A stretch of DNA of 64,000 nt from Pantoea cypripedii (GCF_002095535.1 NZ_MLJI01000001.1:1227831-1291830), one strand, 5' to 3'. Shown: positions 40,761-50,379, numbered from the stretch's first letter. Notes: generated by a model from the letters alone, not told the origin. Program-made: numbers and translations.

Positions 40761-41513
40761 ATGTCTGCATTTTTTAATAAATTAAAAGTCACACTGGCAC
40801 TGGTTGCCTGTTCCGCGAGTTTTGCTGCGATGGCGCAGGATAAATTAGTGGTGGGTGTTGATACCGCATTTGTTCCTTTTGAATTTAAACAAGGCGATAA
40901 ATATGTCGGTTTTGATATCGACTTATGGAATGCCATCGCACAGAAAATGCATGTCAGCTATGAATTGCGTCCGATGGATTTCAGCGGATTAATTCCGGGC
41001 CTGCAATCACGCAATCTGGATGTGGCGATGGCAGGGATTACCATCACCGATGCGAGAAAACAGGTGGTTGATTTCAGCGAGGGGTATTACAACGCTGATC
41101 TGTTAATCGCGGTAAAAAGCGGTGATAACAGCATCACCAAATTCAGCGATCTGGCCGGTAAAAAAGTGGGGCTGAAGCAAGGTACCGCTGCTGCCAGCTT
41201 TATGAAGAGCAAATATAAAGCCGATTACGTTGAGTTCCCGAATATCGACAACGCCTACCTCGATTTGCAGGCAGGTAATCTGGATGCCGTGGTACACGAT
41301 TCCCCCAACGTGCTGTACTACGTGAAAACCGCCGGAGATGGCAAAGTGAAATCTGCCGGTGAAAACGATAGCAGCCTGCCGCAGCAGTATGGCTTTGCCA
41401 TGCAGAAAAACAGCAGCTGGACACCGAAAGTCAATGCCGCGTTGCAGGCACTGCGCACCGACGGCACCTACACCAAGATCTACGTGAAGTGGTTTGATAA
41501 GAAACCTAAATAA
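40761..41513 (+). CDS. Periplasmic amino-acid-type binding protein (GlnH-like)
   Basis: SBP_bac_3 receptor of a polar amino acid ABC transporter, 250 residues. It has a signal peptide (MSAFFNKLKVTLALVACSAS; cleavage near AMA-QDKL) and the family segments GVDTAFVPFEFKQGDKYVGF and KQGTAAASFMKSKYK. The start at 40761 is the one that gives a signal peptide; the frame continues upstream without meaning. The closest general relative is GlnH, but the bound ligand need not be glutamine. Confidence 0.93.
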   Translation: MSAFFNKLKVTLALVACSASFAAMAQDKLVVGVDTAFVPFEFKQGDKYVGFDIDLWNAIAQKMHVSYELRPMDFSGLIPGLQSRNLDVAMAGITITDARKQVVDFSEGYYNADLLIAVKSGDNSITKFSDLAGKKVGLKQGTAAASFMKSKYKADYVEFPNIDNAYLDLQAGNLDAVVHDSPNVLYYVKTAGDGKVKSAGENDSSLPQQYGFAMQKNSSWTPKVNAALQALRTDGTYTKIYVKWFDKKPK

Positions 41514-41520
41514 TCCCATC

Positions 41521-41540
41521 AGGCCGGTATCAACCGGCCT
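41521..41540 (+). promoter_or_regulatory. Stem-loop between binding protein and permease genes
   Basis: AGGCCGGT-ATCA-ACCGGCCT, a perfect 8-bp stem with a tetraloop and no following U-tract. Such hairpins after binding-protein genes commonly stabilise the upstream message, giving more receptor than permease. Confidence 0.65.
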
Positions 41541-41564
41541 GAATTGAGACAATCTGGTCGATAT

Positions 41565-42221
41565 ATGAATTTCGAAACAAAATATATATGGGAATCCCTG
41601 CCGCTATTATTACAGGGATTACAACTGACGCTTATCATCTCACTGACGGGGTTGTTAGGTGGCTTTATTATTGGTCTGCTGGCGGGCACCTGTCGTGCAC
41701 TCGGTGGCCGGGTAACGAAGACGATATCGTTAATTTTCGTCGAGTTGATTCGTGGTACCCCAATTATGGTGCAGGTGATGTTTATTTACTTTGCCTTGCC
41801 GATGGTACTGCCCGTTCGTATTGACCCGGTGACTGCCGCGATTGTTACCATTATTATCAACTCTGGCGCTTATATTGCGGAAATTACCCGCGGTGCCATT
41901 TTATCGATTAATAAAGGTTTTAAAGAAGCGAGCCTGGCAATGGGATTATCCCAGCGCAGCACGCTGTGGTTCGTCATTATGCCGCTGGCGCTGCGTCGTA
42001 TGATTCCGGCATTGGGTAACCAATGGATCATCAGCATTAAAGACACGTCACTGTTTATTGTGATTGGTGTGGCTGAGTTAACGCGGCAGGGGCAGGAAAT
42101 TATCGCCGGAAACTTCCGTGCGCTGGAAGTGTGGACCGCAGTGGCGCTGATTTACCTGCTGGTGACGCTGTGCCTGAGCTTCCTGCTGAAGCAACTGGAG
42201 AAAAGGATCCATATTTTATGA
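41565..42221 (+). CDS. Amino acid ABC transporter permease (GlnP-like)
   Basis: A 218-residue HisM/GlnP-type inner-membrane permease with about five helices. The start [20 protein letters not shown] and the coupling EAA loop ([20 protein letters not shown]) are present. It ends within the start codon of the ATPase gene (ATGA overlap), so the two are translationally coupled. Confidence 0.93.
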   Translation: MNFETKYIWESLPLLLQGLQLTLIISLTGLLGGFIIGLLAGTCRALGGRVTKTISLIFVELIRGTPIMVQVMFIYFALPMVLPVRIDPVTAAIVTIIINSGAYIAEITRGAILSINKGFKEASLAMGLSQRSTLWFVIMPLALRRMIPALGNQWIISIKDTSLFIVIGVAELTRQGQEIIAGNFRALEVWTAVALIYLLVTLCLSFLLKQLEKRIHIL

Positions 42222-42946
42222 GCATGGTTGAATTCAATGCGGTGTCGAAGCATTTCGGTGCGACCCAGGTGCTGCACGATATCAATTTAAAAATTGAAGC
42301 TGGCGAAGTGGTGGTGATTATCGGCCCGTCGGGATCGGGGAAATCGACGCTGCTGCGTTGCATCAATAAGCTGGAAGAGATTTCATCCGGCACCCTGCTG
42401 GTGGCGGGCATGCATATCACCGACCCACACGCCAATGAATGTGATATCCGGCGCGAGGCGGGGATGGTGTTCCAGCAGTTTCATCTGTTCCCGCACCTGA
42501 CGGCGCTGGAGAATGTGATGTTCGGCCCGATTCGCGTGCGTAAGCAGAGCAAAGCGGCGGCGCGTGAACAGGCGCTGGCACTGCTGGATCGGGTTGGTTT
42601 ACGTGAGCGTGCCAACCATTATCCTTCGGAATTATCGGGTGGCCAGCAGCAGCGTGTTGCCATTGCCCGCGCGCTGGCGGTAAAGCCGAAAATGATGTTG
42701 TTTGATGAGCCAACCTCGGCACTGGATCCGGAGCTGCGTCATGAAGTATTGAAGGTGATGCGCTCGCTGGCGGATGAAGGGATGACGATGGTGATCGTGA
42801 CCCATGAGATCGGTTTTGCCCGTGATGTGGCATCGAGACTGATTTTTATTGATGGCGGTACCATTGCTGAAGATGGTCCACCTGATATCCTGCTGAATGC
42901 CAGCCGCAATCCGCGCCTGAAAGAGTTTTTGCAGCACGTTTCCTGA
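42218..42946 (+). CDS. Amino acid ABC transporter ATP-binding protein (GlnQ-like)
   Basis: A 242-residue ATPase of the polar amino acid uptake family. It has Walker [10 protein letters not shown], signature [16 protein letters not shown], Walker [14 protein letters not shown] and a switch His in VTHEIGFA. The ATG overlaps the permease stop. It completes the three-gene transporter of the RpiR cluster. Confidence 0.95.
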   Translation: MSMVEFNAVSKHFGATQVLHDINLKIEAGEVVVIIGPSGSGKSTLLRCINKLEEISSGTLLVAGMHITDPHANECDIRREAGMVFQQFHLFPHLTALENVMFGPIRVRKQSKAAAREQALALLDRVGLRERANHYPSELSGGQQQRVAIARALAVKPKMMLFDEPTSALDPELRHEVLKVMRSLADEGMTMVIVTHEIGFARDVASRLIFIDGGTIAEDGPPDILLNASRNPRLKEFLQHVS

Positions 42947-42967
42947 ATATAAGTGAATGATAACACC

Positions 42968-43987
42968 ATGAAAAACATCGCAATCAGTGGTTCCGCCTTT
43001 GCCATCGGCCAGCAGTTGGGTGAGTTTGGCCGTGATGCCTGGCATCGCGAGCTGACGCAAACCCGGCTATGGCAAACCGTGGTCGCCATGCAGGGTTCTG
43101 AACAGTTGCAGGCGATGCGCGCGATGGTGATCGCGCAATATCCGCTGATTTGGCAGGAATTGCAGGGCATGGCGCAGGGGCTGACAGCCTCCATCGATGA
43201 AGTCTTTGCCTGGAACTGTCGTGGCGATTTAGTTCGTTCCACCTCGGATGGTTGCACCACGGTAGCGGGTTGTAGCCCAAACGGAGAGGTGCTTATCGCC
43301 CATAACGAGGATGGTTTCCCGCAGTTGCGTGATGATTGTGCGCTGGTGAGCGTCACCCCGGATGAAGGGTTGAGTTTTACCAGCTTCGCCTATCCCGGTT
43401 CCATTCCCGGCCATACCTTTGCGGTTAATGAAAAGGGTATCGTTAACACGGTGAATAACATCCGGGCGCAGCATCGCCCGCTGGGTTTACCGCGCCAGGT
43501 ACTGGCCCGTGCGGCGCTCAATGCCAGCACGCTGGACGAGGCTGTCCTTCAACTGACCACCCATACGCGCGCGGGTGCTTTTCACCATACGCTGGGTCAG
43601 ATGGGGGATAGCCGCGTGTTTAGCGTTGAAGCCACCGGTTCAGGTTGCTCGGTGGTACAACTGACGTCGGTCATGGGCCATGCCAATCATCTGATTCATC
43701 CGGTGATGGCCGATGTGCAGCAGGTGATCACTGCCAGCTCCGCCTCACGCCAGAGCCGGTTGATCGCCTGGCAGGCCAGCCAGCCGCAGCTGGATACCGA
43801 TGCCGCCAGAGCGATTTTATCGGATCAGCATGATGCTGAGCTGCCGATCTATCGGCTCGCACCGCAGGACCCGGACGAAGAAAACACCCTGGCGACGGCG
43901 GTGTTCACCCTCGGCGCACAGCATGTTGATTGGCAGGTGTTTGGTCTGAATCGTGCAGTCGCAACATGTCAGGGAAGGGTAGTCTAG
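42968..43987 (+). CDS. C45-family autoproteolytic acyltransferase/amidohydrolase
   Basis: A 339-residue protein of the acyl-CoA:6-aminopenicillanate acyltransferase (peptidase C45) family. The expected autocleavage and N-terminal nucleophile site is visible as Asp94-Gly95-Cys96 in STSDGCTTVAG. An Asn-His-Glu segment (IAHNEDGF) and a later NTVNN segment fit the NTN-hydrolase fold. ATG 42968 is used; a GTG at 42953 is possible. It is the last gene of the RpiR cluster, 21 bases after the ABC ATPase gene. It probably hydrolyses or transfers an amide-linked acyl group on the transported compound. Confidence 0.88.
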   Translation: MKNIAISGSAFAIGQQLGEFGRDAWHRELTQTRLWQTVVAMQGSEQLQAMRAMVIAQYPLIWQELQGMAQGLTASIDEVFAWNCRGDLVRSTSDGCTTVAGCSPNGEVLIAHNEDGFPQLRDDCALVSVTPDEGLSFTSFAYPGSIPGHTFAVNEKGIVNTVNNIRAQHRPLGLPRQVLARAALNASTLDEAVLQLTTHTRAGAFHHTLGQMGDSRVFSVEATGSGCSVVQLTSVMGHANHLIHPVMADVQQVITASSASRQSRLIAWQASQPQLDTDAARAILSDQHDAELPIYRLAPQDPDEENTLATAVFTLGAQHVDWQVFGLNRAVATCQGRVV

Positions 43988-43994
43988 CGGCAAT

Positions 43995-44018
43995 GCCGTC
44001 ATCCGCCAGGATGACGGC
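43995..44018. terminator. Stem-loop between convergent C45 gene and ybgS
   Basis: A perfect 10-bp stem GCCGTCATCC-GCCA-GGATGACGGC eight bases after the C45 stop. No strong U-tract follows on either strand (AAAAAA stands on the right side), so it is a terminator-like element of moderate strength. Confidence 0.6.
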
Positions 44019-44034
44019 CTGATAAAAAAGTCAT

Positions 44035-44391
44035 TTACTGGCTGGTGCCGTCAGTTTTGCTATTGACGTCATCACTACCGGTTTTGGTTTTGACTTTCTT
44101 ATTTATGTCCGGACATTTACCGTCTTTACACTGACTATTTTTATTCACTTCGCTGGCAGACATATTACTGCTGCTCCCACCTGAAGTGGCTGCGCTATTG
44201 GTGTTGCTATCAGTGTTATTAATTTTGCTGTTATCGACTTTATTGGGCGGCAGATTCTGTTTTGCGCCACCGGCAGCCGCACCAGCATCAGCCGCCTGAT
44301 TGGTGGTACCGTTATTTTCAGCCGCCGCCATTGCAGCGCCACTGCCCAGAGTCATTGCTGCTGTCAGAAAGATCATTGCAAACTTATTCAT
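44035..44391 (-). CDS. ybgS: Periplasmic protein YbgS
   Basis: A small secreted protein of 118 residues. The signal peptide MNKFAMIFLTAAMTLGSG is cleaved near AMA-AAENN. The mature part is Asn/Ser/Gly-rich, apparently disordered, with one conserved cysteine pair in CKDGKCPDINKKVKT and an ending with TKTDGTSQ-like residues. Position next to aroG and the C-terminal pattern match E. coli YbgS, whose function is unknown. Two adjacent ATG codons (44394, 44391) follow AGGAGC; the second has the better spacing. Confidence 0.88.
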   Translation of the reverse strand: MNKFAMIFLTAAMTLGSGAAMAAAENNGTTNQAADAGAAAGGAKQNLPPNKVDNSKINNTDSNTNSAATSGGSSSNMSASEVNKNSQCKDGKCPDINKKVKTKTGSDDVNSKTDGTSQ

Positions 44392-44685
44392 CATTTTGCT
44401 CCTGTAATTTATGACAGTCGCCGTCTTAAACCCGATGGTGCGGTTTGACGAAAACAAAGCACCCCAACGGAATATAATTCCATCGAAGATGTGTTGTCTG
44501 AATATAAATAATGAAAGCGATTCATTCCGTAGTGCTTACTATTAAAAGTCTAGCGTAAAACCGCATAAACGCAAATTTCGCTTATACCCGTTCCCGGCGT
44601 GGGCAATTTACAGCTGTTGCCTGACGGGCTACATTGGACGGGTTGCGTCCGGCGCGCGCCGGGCCAGAAATTGAATGGAATAAGC

Positions 44686-45738
44686 ATGAATTACCAGAAC
44701 GACGATTTACGTATTCGAGAAATCAAAGAGTTATTGCCTCCTGTTGCGCTGCTTGAGAAATTTCCTGCGACCGATAACGCGGCACAAACCGTTGCTAAAG
44801 CCCGTCAGGCTATCCACCGTATTCTGCATGGTGCAGATGATCGTCTGCTGGTGATCATCGGACCCTGTTCGATCCACGACACCACCGCAGCAAAAGAATA
44901 TGCAGAGCGTTTGCTCAAGTTGCGCGATGAGCTGAGCGGCGAGCTGGAAGTGGTGATGCGCGTCTATTTTGAGAAGCCGCGTACCACGGTGGGCTGGAAA
45001 GGGCTGATTAACGATCCTTACATGGACGGCAGCTTCCAGATCAATGATGGTCTGCGTCTGGCGCGTAAACTGCTGGTGGATATTAATGACACCGGTCTGC
45101 CCGCTGCTGGCGAGTTCCTTGATATGATCACCCCGCAATACGTGGCTGATCTGATGAGCTGGGGCGCAATTGGTGCGCGTACCACCGAATCACAGGTGCA
45201 CCGTGAGCTGTCCTCCGGTCTGTCCTGCCCGGTTGGCTTCAAAAACGGCACTGATGGCACCATCAAAGTGGCGATTGACGCTATCAACGCTGCCAGCGCG
45301 CCGCATTGTTTCCTGTCAGTCACCAAATATGGTCATTCGGCGATTGTCGAAACCAGCGGTAATGAAGATTGCCATATCATCCTGCGTGGCGGTAAAGAGC
45401 CGAACTACAGCGCTCATCATGTGGCTGCGGTAAAAACCGGGCTGGAAAAAGCGGGCCTGACGCCGCAGGTGATGATCGACTTCAGCCACGCCAACAGCAG
45501 CAAACAATTCCAGCGCCAGATGGTGGTTGCGGAAGATGTTGCGCAGCAGATTGCGGGTGGCGAGCAGGGGATTACCGGTGTGATGCTGGAGAGTAACCTG
45601 GTGGAAGGTAATCAGAGTCTGGAGAGCGGTGAACCGCTGGTGTACGGCAAAAGCGTGACGGATGCCTGCATTGGTTGGGACGATACAGATAAGGTGTTGC
45701 GCCAGTTGGCCCAGGCGGTTAAACAGCGCCGCGGTTGA
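44686..45738 (+). CDS. aroG: 3-deoxy-7-phosphoheptulonate synthase, Phe-sensitive
   Basis: First step of the shikimate pathway, condensing phosphoenolpyruvate with erythrose-4-phosphate. At 350 residues it has the same length as E. coli AroG. The segments IIGPCSIHD, KPRTTVGWKGLINDP and DFSHANSSK are diagnostic. The start MNYQNDDLRIREIKELLPP matches; an upstream ATG-less extension to 44599 is not meaningful. The leader contains a 14-base palindrome, CCGGCGCGCGCCGG (44649-44662), and only a poor candidate for a TyrR box near 44554-44571. Confidence 0.97.
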   Translation: MNYQNDDLRIREIKELLPPVALLEKFPATDNAAQTVAKARQAIHRILHGADDRLLVIIGPCSIHDTTAAKEYAERLLKLRDELSGELEVVMRVYFEKPRTTVGWKGLINDPYMDGSFQINDGLRLARKLLVDINDTGLPAAGEFLDMITPQYVADLMSWGAIGARTTESQVHRELSSGLSCPVGFKNGTDGTIKVAIDAINAASAPHCFLSVTKYGHSAIVETSGNEDCHIILRGGKEPNYSAHHVAAVKTGLEKAGLTPQVMIDFSHANSSKQFQRQMVVAEDVAQQIAGGEQGITGVMLESNLVEGNQSLESGEPLVYGKSVTDACIGWDDTDKVLRQLAQAVKQRRG

Positions 45739-45872
45739 TTCTACCTGCGGGGTGGTACCGAGTAGTTTTCGTTCGCTATGGGCTGAGGTAGTTTCAGCTC
45801 GCTGGTGCGGCGACCGAGCAAAGGGGACCTGGCCGTCCCCTTTGCATTCCCCGGCCCTGCGCCGCCTTCCTC

Positions 45873-45890
45873 GCCGCTTCGCGGCTTTTT
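45873..45890 (+). terminator. Intrinsic terminator downstream of aroG
   Basis: GCCGC-TTC-GCGGC followed by TTTTT. Confidence 0.7.
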
Positions 45891-45891
45891 C

Positions 45892-45913
45892 GCGCGATAA
45901 ATCGCGCCGCTAC
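45892..45913 (-). repeat. REP-like palindromic unit (copy 2, single)
   Basis: One reverse-sense copy of the unit beginning GTAGCGGCGCGATTTATCGC. Unlike the other four places, no partner unit is next to it. Confidence 0.8.
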
Positions 45914-46038
45914 ACGCCGCCTTTCGCCGCATCCTTGCGGCTCATCCTGGAATCGCTCCCGCGCTCAGCGAGTCCGGATGGCGCTCACCCCCCCGCTGCC
46001 ACAGCGATGACTTTCTGGGATTTTTCTGTTGTTGTTTG

Positions 46039-46066
46039 TTTTTTCTTTTTTCTTTTTTCTTTTTTC
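46039..46066 (+). repeat. Tandem repeat (TTTTTTC) x4
   Basis: Four exact 7-base units give a 28-base pure pyrimidine run in the plus strand, within the aroG-gpmA gap about 60 bases from the gpmA terminator. Confidence 0.9.
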
Positions 46067-46120
46067 TTGCGGGTTTTCAGGCGGGGTGTGGATGGAACCT
46101 TCTCAGAGCCAAACAGCCTC

Positions 46121-46153
46121 AAAAAAAAGCCAGACTTGCGTCTGGCCTTATTT
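46121..46153 (-). terminator. gpmA terminator (bidirectional shape)
   Basis: GCCAGAC-TTGC-GTCTGGC (46129-46146) is flanked by A8 on the left and a T-rich tract on the right, so on the minus strand the stem is followed by eight U. It lies 9 bases from the gpmA stop. Confidence 0.85.
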
Positions 46154-46155
46154 TT

Positions 46156-46908
46156 TTATTTCGCTTTACCCTGGTTCGCGACGGCTGCGGCTTTCGCAGC
46201 GATCTCGTCAGCATCACCCAGATAATAACGTTTGATCGGCTTGAAGTTCTCGTCGAACTCATACACCAGCGGTACGCCGGTCGGAATGTTCAGTTCGAGG
46301 ATTTCATCTTCGCTCAGGTTGTCGAGGTATTTCACCAGCGCACGCAGGGAGTTACCGTGTGCTGCAATGATCACTTTCTCACCGCTCTTGATGCGCGGCA
46401 GAATGCTGTCGTTCCAGTAAGGAATAACACGCTCGATGGTCAGCGCCAGGCTCTCGGTGGTCGGCAGCTGGGCATCAGTCAGTGACGCATAACGCGGGTC
46501 GTGGCCCGGGAAACGCTCATCGCTACGATCCAGTTCCGGCGGAGTCACGGCAAAACCACGACGCCACTGTTTCACCTGATCGTCACCGTATTTAGCGGCG
46601 GTTTCAGCTTTGTCCAGACCCTGCAGCGCACCGTAGTGACGCTCGTTCAGACGCCAGCATTTTTCTACCGGCAGCCAAGCCTGATCCAGCTCATCCAGCA
46701 CATTCCACAGGGTGTGGATGGCACGTTTCAGCACGGAAGTGTAGGCAAAATCGAATACGAAACCTTCTTTCTTCAGCAGCTGACCGGCTGCTTTGGCTTC
46801 GGTGCGACCCTTATCGGACAGATCCACATCGTACCATCCGGTGAAGCGGTTTTCCTGATTCCACTGGCTTTCGCCGTGGCGCACCAGAACCAGCTTAGTT
46901 ACGGCCAT
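46156..46908 (-). CDS. gpmA: 2,3-bisphosphoglycerate-dependent phosphoglycerate mutase
   Basis: Glycolytic enzyme interconverting 3- and 2-phosphoglycerate, 250 residues. The phosphohistidine motif [18 protein letters not shown] is at the N-terminus, and the second histidine lies in [17 protein letters not shown]. An AAGGAG ribosome site precedes the ATG. It sits between aroG and gal genes, as in E. coli. Confidence 0.97.
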   Translation of the reverse strand: MAVTKLVLVRHGESQWNQENRFTGWYDVDLSDKGRTEAKAAGQLLKKEGFVFDFAYTSVLKRAIHTLWNVLDELDQAWLPVEKCWRLNERHYGALQGLDKAETAAKYGDDQVKQWRRGFAVTPPELDRSDERFPGHDPRYASLTDAQLPTTESLALTIERVIPYWNDSILPRIKSGEKVIIAAHGNSLRALVKYLDNLSEDEILELNIPTGVPLVYEFDENFKPIKRYYLGDADEIAAKAAAVANQGKAK

Positions 46909-47003
46909 AGCTTAACTCCTTAATGCTTGATGATTATAGAAACCGGCGGCGGCCACCTGATTGAGCGGCTCACTAATAGCGCCATACCATAGCGGAAAAC
47001 ATC

Positions 47004-47034
47004 GCACTGCGTAAGCCTGTCCACGACGCAGTGC
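47004..47034 (-). terminator. Stem-loop at the end of the gal operon
   Basis: GCACTGCGT (47004-47012) pairs perfectly with ACGCAGTGC (47026-47034), about 19 bases past the galM stop. On the minus strand it is followed by GATGTTTTCC; on the plus strand by GCGTTTTTC. Confidence 0.7.
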
Positions 47035-47052
47035 GCGTTTTTCAGCCTGCTG

Positions 47053-48087
47053 TCAGTGCGGGGTGAGGCGATAACGCGTCACAGACTGCCAGCTGTCGCC
47101 AGGTTGCAGCCAGCAATCCGGCTGTGGCCACTCAGTATGGTTGGGCGAATCCGGTAAAAATTCACTCTCTAAGGCGATGCCCTGGAAAGCAGTATAGCTT
47201 CCCTGCTCACGGGCGCGTGTTCCGTCCAGATAGTTGCCGGAGTAGAACTGCAGCGCCGGGGCAGCGGTAAATACGCTCAGCTCCAGTTTGCCGTCAGCCG
47301 ACCACAGTCGGGCTGCGGGCTGGCTGCTGTCACCGGCGGTATTCAGCAGAAACGCATGGTCATAACCTTTTACCGCTTTCTGATCGTCATCGGCGAGGAA
47401 GTCATCGGCAACGGTTTTCGGCTGACGAAAATCGAAGCTGGTTCCCTCCACCGCTTTAAGCGGCGCATTGGGGATGCCTTCACTGTCGACCGGCAGATAA
47501 CGGTCCGCCAGCAGTTGTAAGCGATGCTGGCGTGCATCGCCATGATGCGCGTCAAGGTTGAAGTAAGCATGATTGGTCAGGTTAACCGGGCAGGGCTTAT
47601 CGGTGCGCGCCTCGTAATGGATCGACAGACAATTGTCGTCATCGAGGTGATAGCGCAGATCAGCAATCAGATTGCCGGGGAAACCCTGATCGCCATCGGG
47701 CGAGTCGATGCGATAATGCACCTCGGTTTCACTCTGGCTGAGAATTTGCCAGCGGCGCTTATCAAATCCTTCCGGCCCGCCGTGCAGCTGATGTTGACCC
47801 TGATTGGCGACCAGCGCCAGATTCAGCGGTTGCAGCGTGGCGTTGGCAATACGGTTGGCATAGCGGCCCACCGTCGCCCCAAGATAGGCATCCTGATGCA
47901 GATAATCGGACGGCGTAGCGCAACCAAGCAGCGCTTCGCGCACGCTGCCATCCTGCATCGGCACACGCGCCGAGAGCCAGGTGGCGCCCCAGTCCATAAA
48001 AGTCACTACCATGCCGTTGCGATTACGTAATACGGTAATCCGCCACGGTTGTCCGTCCGGTGCATGTGATTGCACATCATTTACCAT
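47053..48087 (-). CDS. galM: Aldose 1-epimerase (galactose mutarotase)
   Basis: Interconverts the alpha and beta anomers of galactose, the first step of the Leloir pathway. At 344 residues it has the substrate histidine in [11 protein letters not shown] and the base Glu in [15 protein letters not shown]. It is last in galTKM and overlaps galK by 7 bases. Confidence 0.96.
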   Translation of the reverse strand: MVNDVQSHAPDGQPWRITVLRNRNGMVVTFMDWGATWLSARVPMQDGSVREALLGCATPSDYLHQDAYLGATVGRYANRIANATLQPLNLALVANQGQHQLHGGPEGFDKRRWQILSQSETEVHYRIDSPDGDQGFPGNLIADLRYHLDDDNCLSIHYEARTDKPCPVNLTNHAYFNLDAHHGDARQHRLQLLADRYLPVDSEGIPNAPLKAVEGTSFDFRQPKTVADDFLADDDQKAVKGYDHAFLLNTAGDSSQPAARLWSADGKLELSVFTAAPALQFYSGNYLDGTRAREQGSYTAFQGIALESEFLPDSPNHTEWPQPDCWLQPGDSWQSVTRYRLTPH

Positions 48088-49229
48088 TGGCCCGCTCCTT
48101 CAGAAGCTTTGCACACGTAAAAGGTTTCTTTGATACCGGTTTTGGCTTCGTATTGTTCGGCCACAGCGGCCTTCACCTGATCCACCAGATCGGTTGGCAT
48201 CAGCGCCACGATGCAGCCACCAAAACCGCCACCGGTCATACGCGCACCACCGCGCGTACCGATCTCAGCTTTGACGATCTCGACCAATTGATCAATCGGC
48301 GGCACGGTGATTTCGAAATCATCACGCATCGAAGCGTGCGATGCGGCCATCAGCTCACCCATACGGGTCAGATCGCCCGCGCTCAGTGCATCGGCGGCTT
48401 CCAGCGTGCGGGCGTTTTCAGTGATCACATGACGTACGCGTTTGGCCACCAGCGGATCGAGCTGGCTTGCTGCGGCTGTGAATTCTTCCAGCGTGACATC
48501 GCGCAGTGCCGGTTTATTGAAAAAGCGTGCACCGCTTTCACACTGTTCGCGGCGGGTGTTGTACTCGCTGCCTACCAGCGTGCGGCGGAAGTTGGAGTTG
48601 ATGATCACCACCGCCACATCGGCAGGCATCGACACGGCGCGGGTGCCAAGGGTGCGGCAATCCAGCAGCATGGCGTGATCCTGTTTACCGAGCGCGGAAA
48701 TCAGCTGATCCATGATGCCGCAGTTACAGCCGACGAACTGGTTTTCCGCTTCCTGGCCGTTTACCGCAATGGCAGCGCCGTCGAGCGGCAGTTGCCACAG
48801 TTGCTGGAATACGGTGCCGACCGCCACTTCCAGCGATGCCGATGAACTCAGGCCCGCACCCTGCGGAACGTTGCCGCTGATCACCATATCCACGCCACCG
48901 AAGCTGGCATCACGTTTTTGCAGATGTTTCACTACACCACGCACATAGTTGGCCCACATCGGCTCGGTTACCGGCTCAATCGGCGCATCCAGTGAGAAGC
49001 TATCCTGCTGATTGTCATAATCCACCGCGACCACGCGTACCTGGCGGTCATCACGTTTGGCGCAGGCAATGACGGTTTGATAATCAATGGCGCAGGGCAA
49101 CACGAAACCATCGTTATAGTCGGTGTGTTCGCCAATCAGGTTTACGCGGCCCGGTGCCTGAATGCTGTGGCTCGGCTGATAACCAAATGTCTCAACGAAG
49201 GTCTGTTGTGTAATGGATTTTAATGACAT
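48081..49229 (-). CDS. galK: Galactokinase
   Basis: GHMP-family kinase that phosphorylates galactose at C1, 382 residues. The signature [19 protein letters not shown], the phosphate-binding loop [14 protein letters not shown] and the C-terminal motif [10 protein letters not shown] are intact. Its ATG directly follows the galT stop, and its end overlaps galM. Confidence 0.97.
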   Translation of the reverse strand: MSLKSITQQTFVETFGYQPSHSIQAPGRVNLIGEHTDYNDGFVLPCAIDYQTVIACAKRDDRQVRVVAVDYDNQQDSFSLDAPIEPVTEPMWANYVRGVVKHLQKRDASFGGVDMVISGNVPQGAGLSSSASLEVAVGTVFQQLWQLPLDGAAIAVNGQEAENQFVGCNCGIMDQLISALGKQDHAMLLDCRTLGTRAVSMPADVAVVIINSNFRRTLVGSEYNTRREQCESGARFFNKPALRDVTLEEFTAAASQLDPLVAKRVRHVITENARTLEAADALSAGDLTRMGELMAASHASMRDDFEITVPPIDQLVEIVKAEIGTRGGARMTGGGFGGCIVALMPTDLVDQVKAAVAEQYEAKTGIKETFYVCKASEGAGQW

Positions 49230-50273
49230 TTATTGCGCCTCGCGGAAATGGACATCGCTGACAGAACGCAGGCGTTCTGCCGCCTGTTCTGCCGTTAAAT
49301 CACGTTGGGTTTCGGCCAGCATTTCATAGCCAACCATAAATTTGCGTACCGTTGCTGAACGCAGCAGCGGCGGATAGAAGTGAGCATGCAGCTGCCAGTG
49401 TTCGTTAGCTTCGCCATTAAAAGGCGCACCGTGCCAGCCCATTGAGTAGGGGAAGGAGCACTGGAACAGGTTGTCGTAACGGCTGGTCAGCAGTTTGATC
49501 GCCAGCGCCAGATCTTTACGCTGAGCGTCCGAAAGATCGGTGATGCGTTTTACATGCGCTTTGGGCAGCAGCAGGGTTTCGAACGGCCACGCCGCCCACC
49601 AGGGTACCACTGCCAGCCAGTGATCGGTTTCTACCACCGTGCGGCTGCCATCTTTCAGTTCACGCGCCACGTAATCCACCAGCATCGGCGTGCCTTTTTC
49701 GGCAAAGTAGCGACGCTGATGCTCGTCTTCACGCTGTGCTTCGTTAGGTAAGAAACTGTTGGCCCAAATCTGACCGTGCGGATGGGGGTTGGAGCAACCC
49801 ATCGCCGCGCCTTTGTTTTCGAATACCTGCACCCAGGGGTAGTGCTGGCCGAGGTCGGCGGTTTGTTCCTGCCAGGTTCGGACGATATCTTCCAGCGCGT
49901 TGAGTGGCAGCTCCGGCAGGGTTTTGCTGTGATCCGGCGAGAAACAGATTACCCGGCTGGTGCCGCGAGCGCTTTCGCAACGCATCAGGACGTCGTCGCT
50001 CTCGGGGGCGTCCGGTGTGTCGGTCATCAGGGCGGCAAAGTCATTAGTAAAGACGTAGGTGCTTTTATAATCAGGGTTTTTATCACCGGTGATACGGGTG
50101 TTACCGGCGCAGAGGAAGCAATCGGGATCGTGTGCGGGCAGCTTTTCCAGTGCCGGTGTTTCCTGTGCGCCCTGCCACGGGCGTTTAGCACGATGTGGCG
50201 AGACCAATACCCACTGATCGCTCAACGGGTTGTAACGGCGATGCGGGTGATCGACCGGGTTAAATTTTTCCAT
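49230..50273 (-). CDS. galT: Galactose-1-phosphate uridylyltransferase
   Basis: Exchanges UDP between UDP-glucose and galactose-1-phosphate, 347 residues. The uridylylated histidine lies in [11 protein letters not shown]; zinc-binding residues include the CFLCAGN and RCESARGT segments. In E. coli galE comes before galT; here no galE is present and galT is the first gene of the operon. UDP-glucose 4-epimerase must therefore be encoded elsewhere. Confidence 0.97.
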   Translation of the reverse strand: MEKFNPVDHPHRRYNPLSDQWVLVSPHRAKRPWQGAQETPALEKLPAHDPDCFLCAGNTRITGDKNPDYKSTYVFTNDFAALMTDTPDAPESDDVLMRCESARGTSRVICFSPDHSKTLPELPLNALEDIVRTWQEQTADLGQHYPWVQVFENKGAAMGCSNPHPHGQIWANSFLPNEAQREDEHQRRYFAEKGTPMLVDYVARELKDGSRTVVETDHWLAVVPWWAAWPFETLLLPKAHVKRITDLSDAQRKDLALAIKLLTSRYDNLFQCSFPYSMGWHGAPFNGEANEHWQLHAHFYPPLLRSATVRKFMVGYEMLAETQRDLTAEQAAERLRSVSDVHFREAQ

Positions 50274-50363
50274 GTGTGATCCTGGTAAAATACAAACAGA
50301 TAAAAATGACTTCGATCAAAGTAGCACAAAGGTCAGACTGAAAGCGTGATCCAGTCTGTATAA

Positions 50364-50379
50364 ATGGTATCGTTTACAC
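50364..50379. promoter_or_regulatory. GalR/GalS-type operator, proximal
   Basis: ATGGTATCGTTTACAC differs by two bases from the E. coli gal operator GTGGAATCGTTTACAC. It lies about 90 bases upstream of the galT start, next to a possible minus-strand -10 (TATACA). Confidence 0.65.

Larger units (their letters stand above)
45742..46155. other. aroG-gpmA intergenic region with hairpins and pyrimidine tract
   Basis: Over 400 bases without a credible gene. It holds an 11-bp stem, GCAAAGGGGAC paired with GTCCCCTTTGC (45818-45845); a terminator (45873-45890); a single REP-like unit (45892-45913); a further hairpin, GCCGCA-TCCT-TGCGGC (45926-45941); four tandem TTTTTTC units (46039-46066); and the gpmA terminator. 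The open frames that can be drawn through it are low-complexity and lack ribosome sites. Confidence 0.8.

Noticed and set aside
44554..44571. TyrR box for aroG
   Set aside because: CGTAAA-N6-TAAACG agrees with the consensus in too few positions, especially the right half.
45662..46225. Open frame of 187 residues across the aroG end and following gap
   Set aside because: It runs through aroG in another frame, a terminator, a REP unit and the pyrimidine run; the Phe-rich tail comes from the TTTTTTC repeat.
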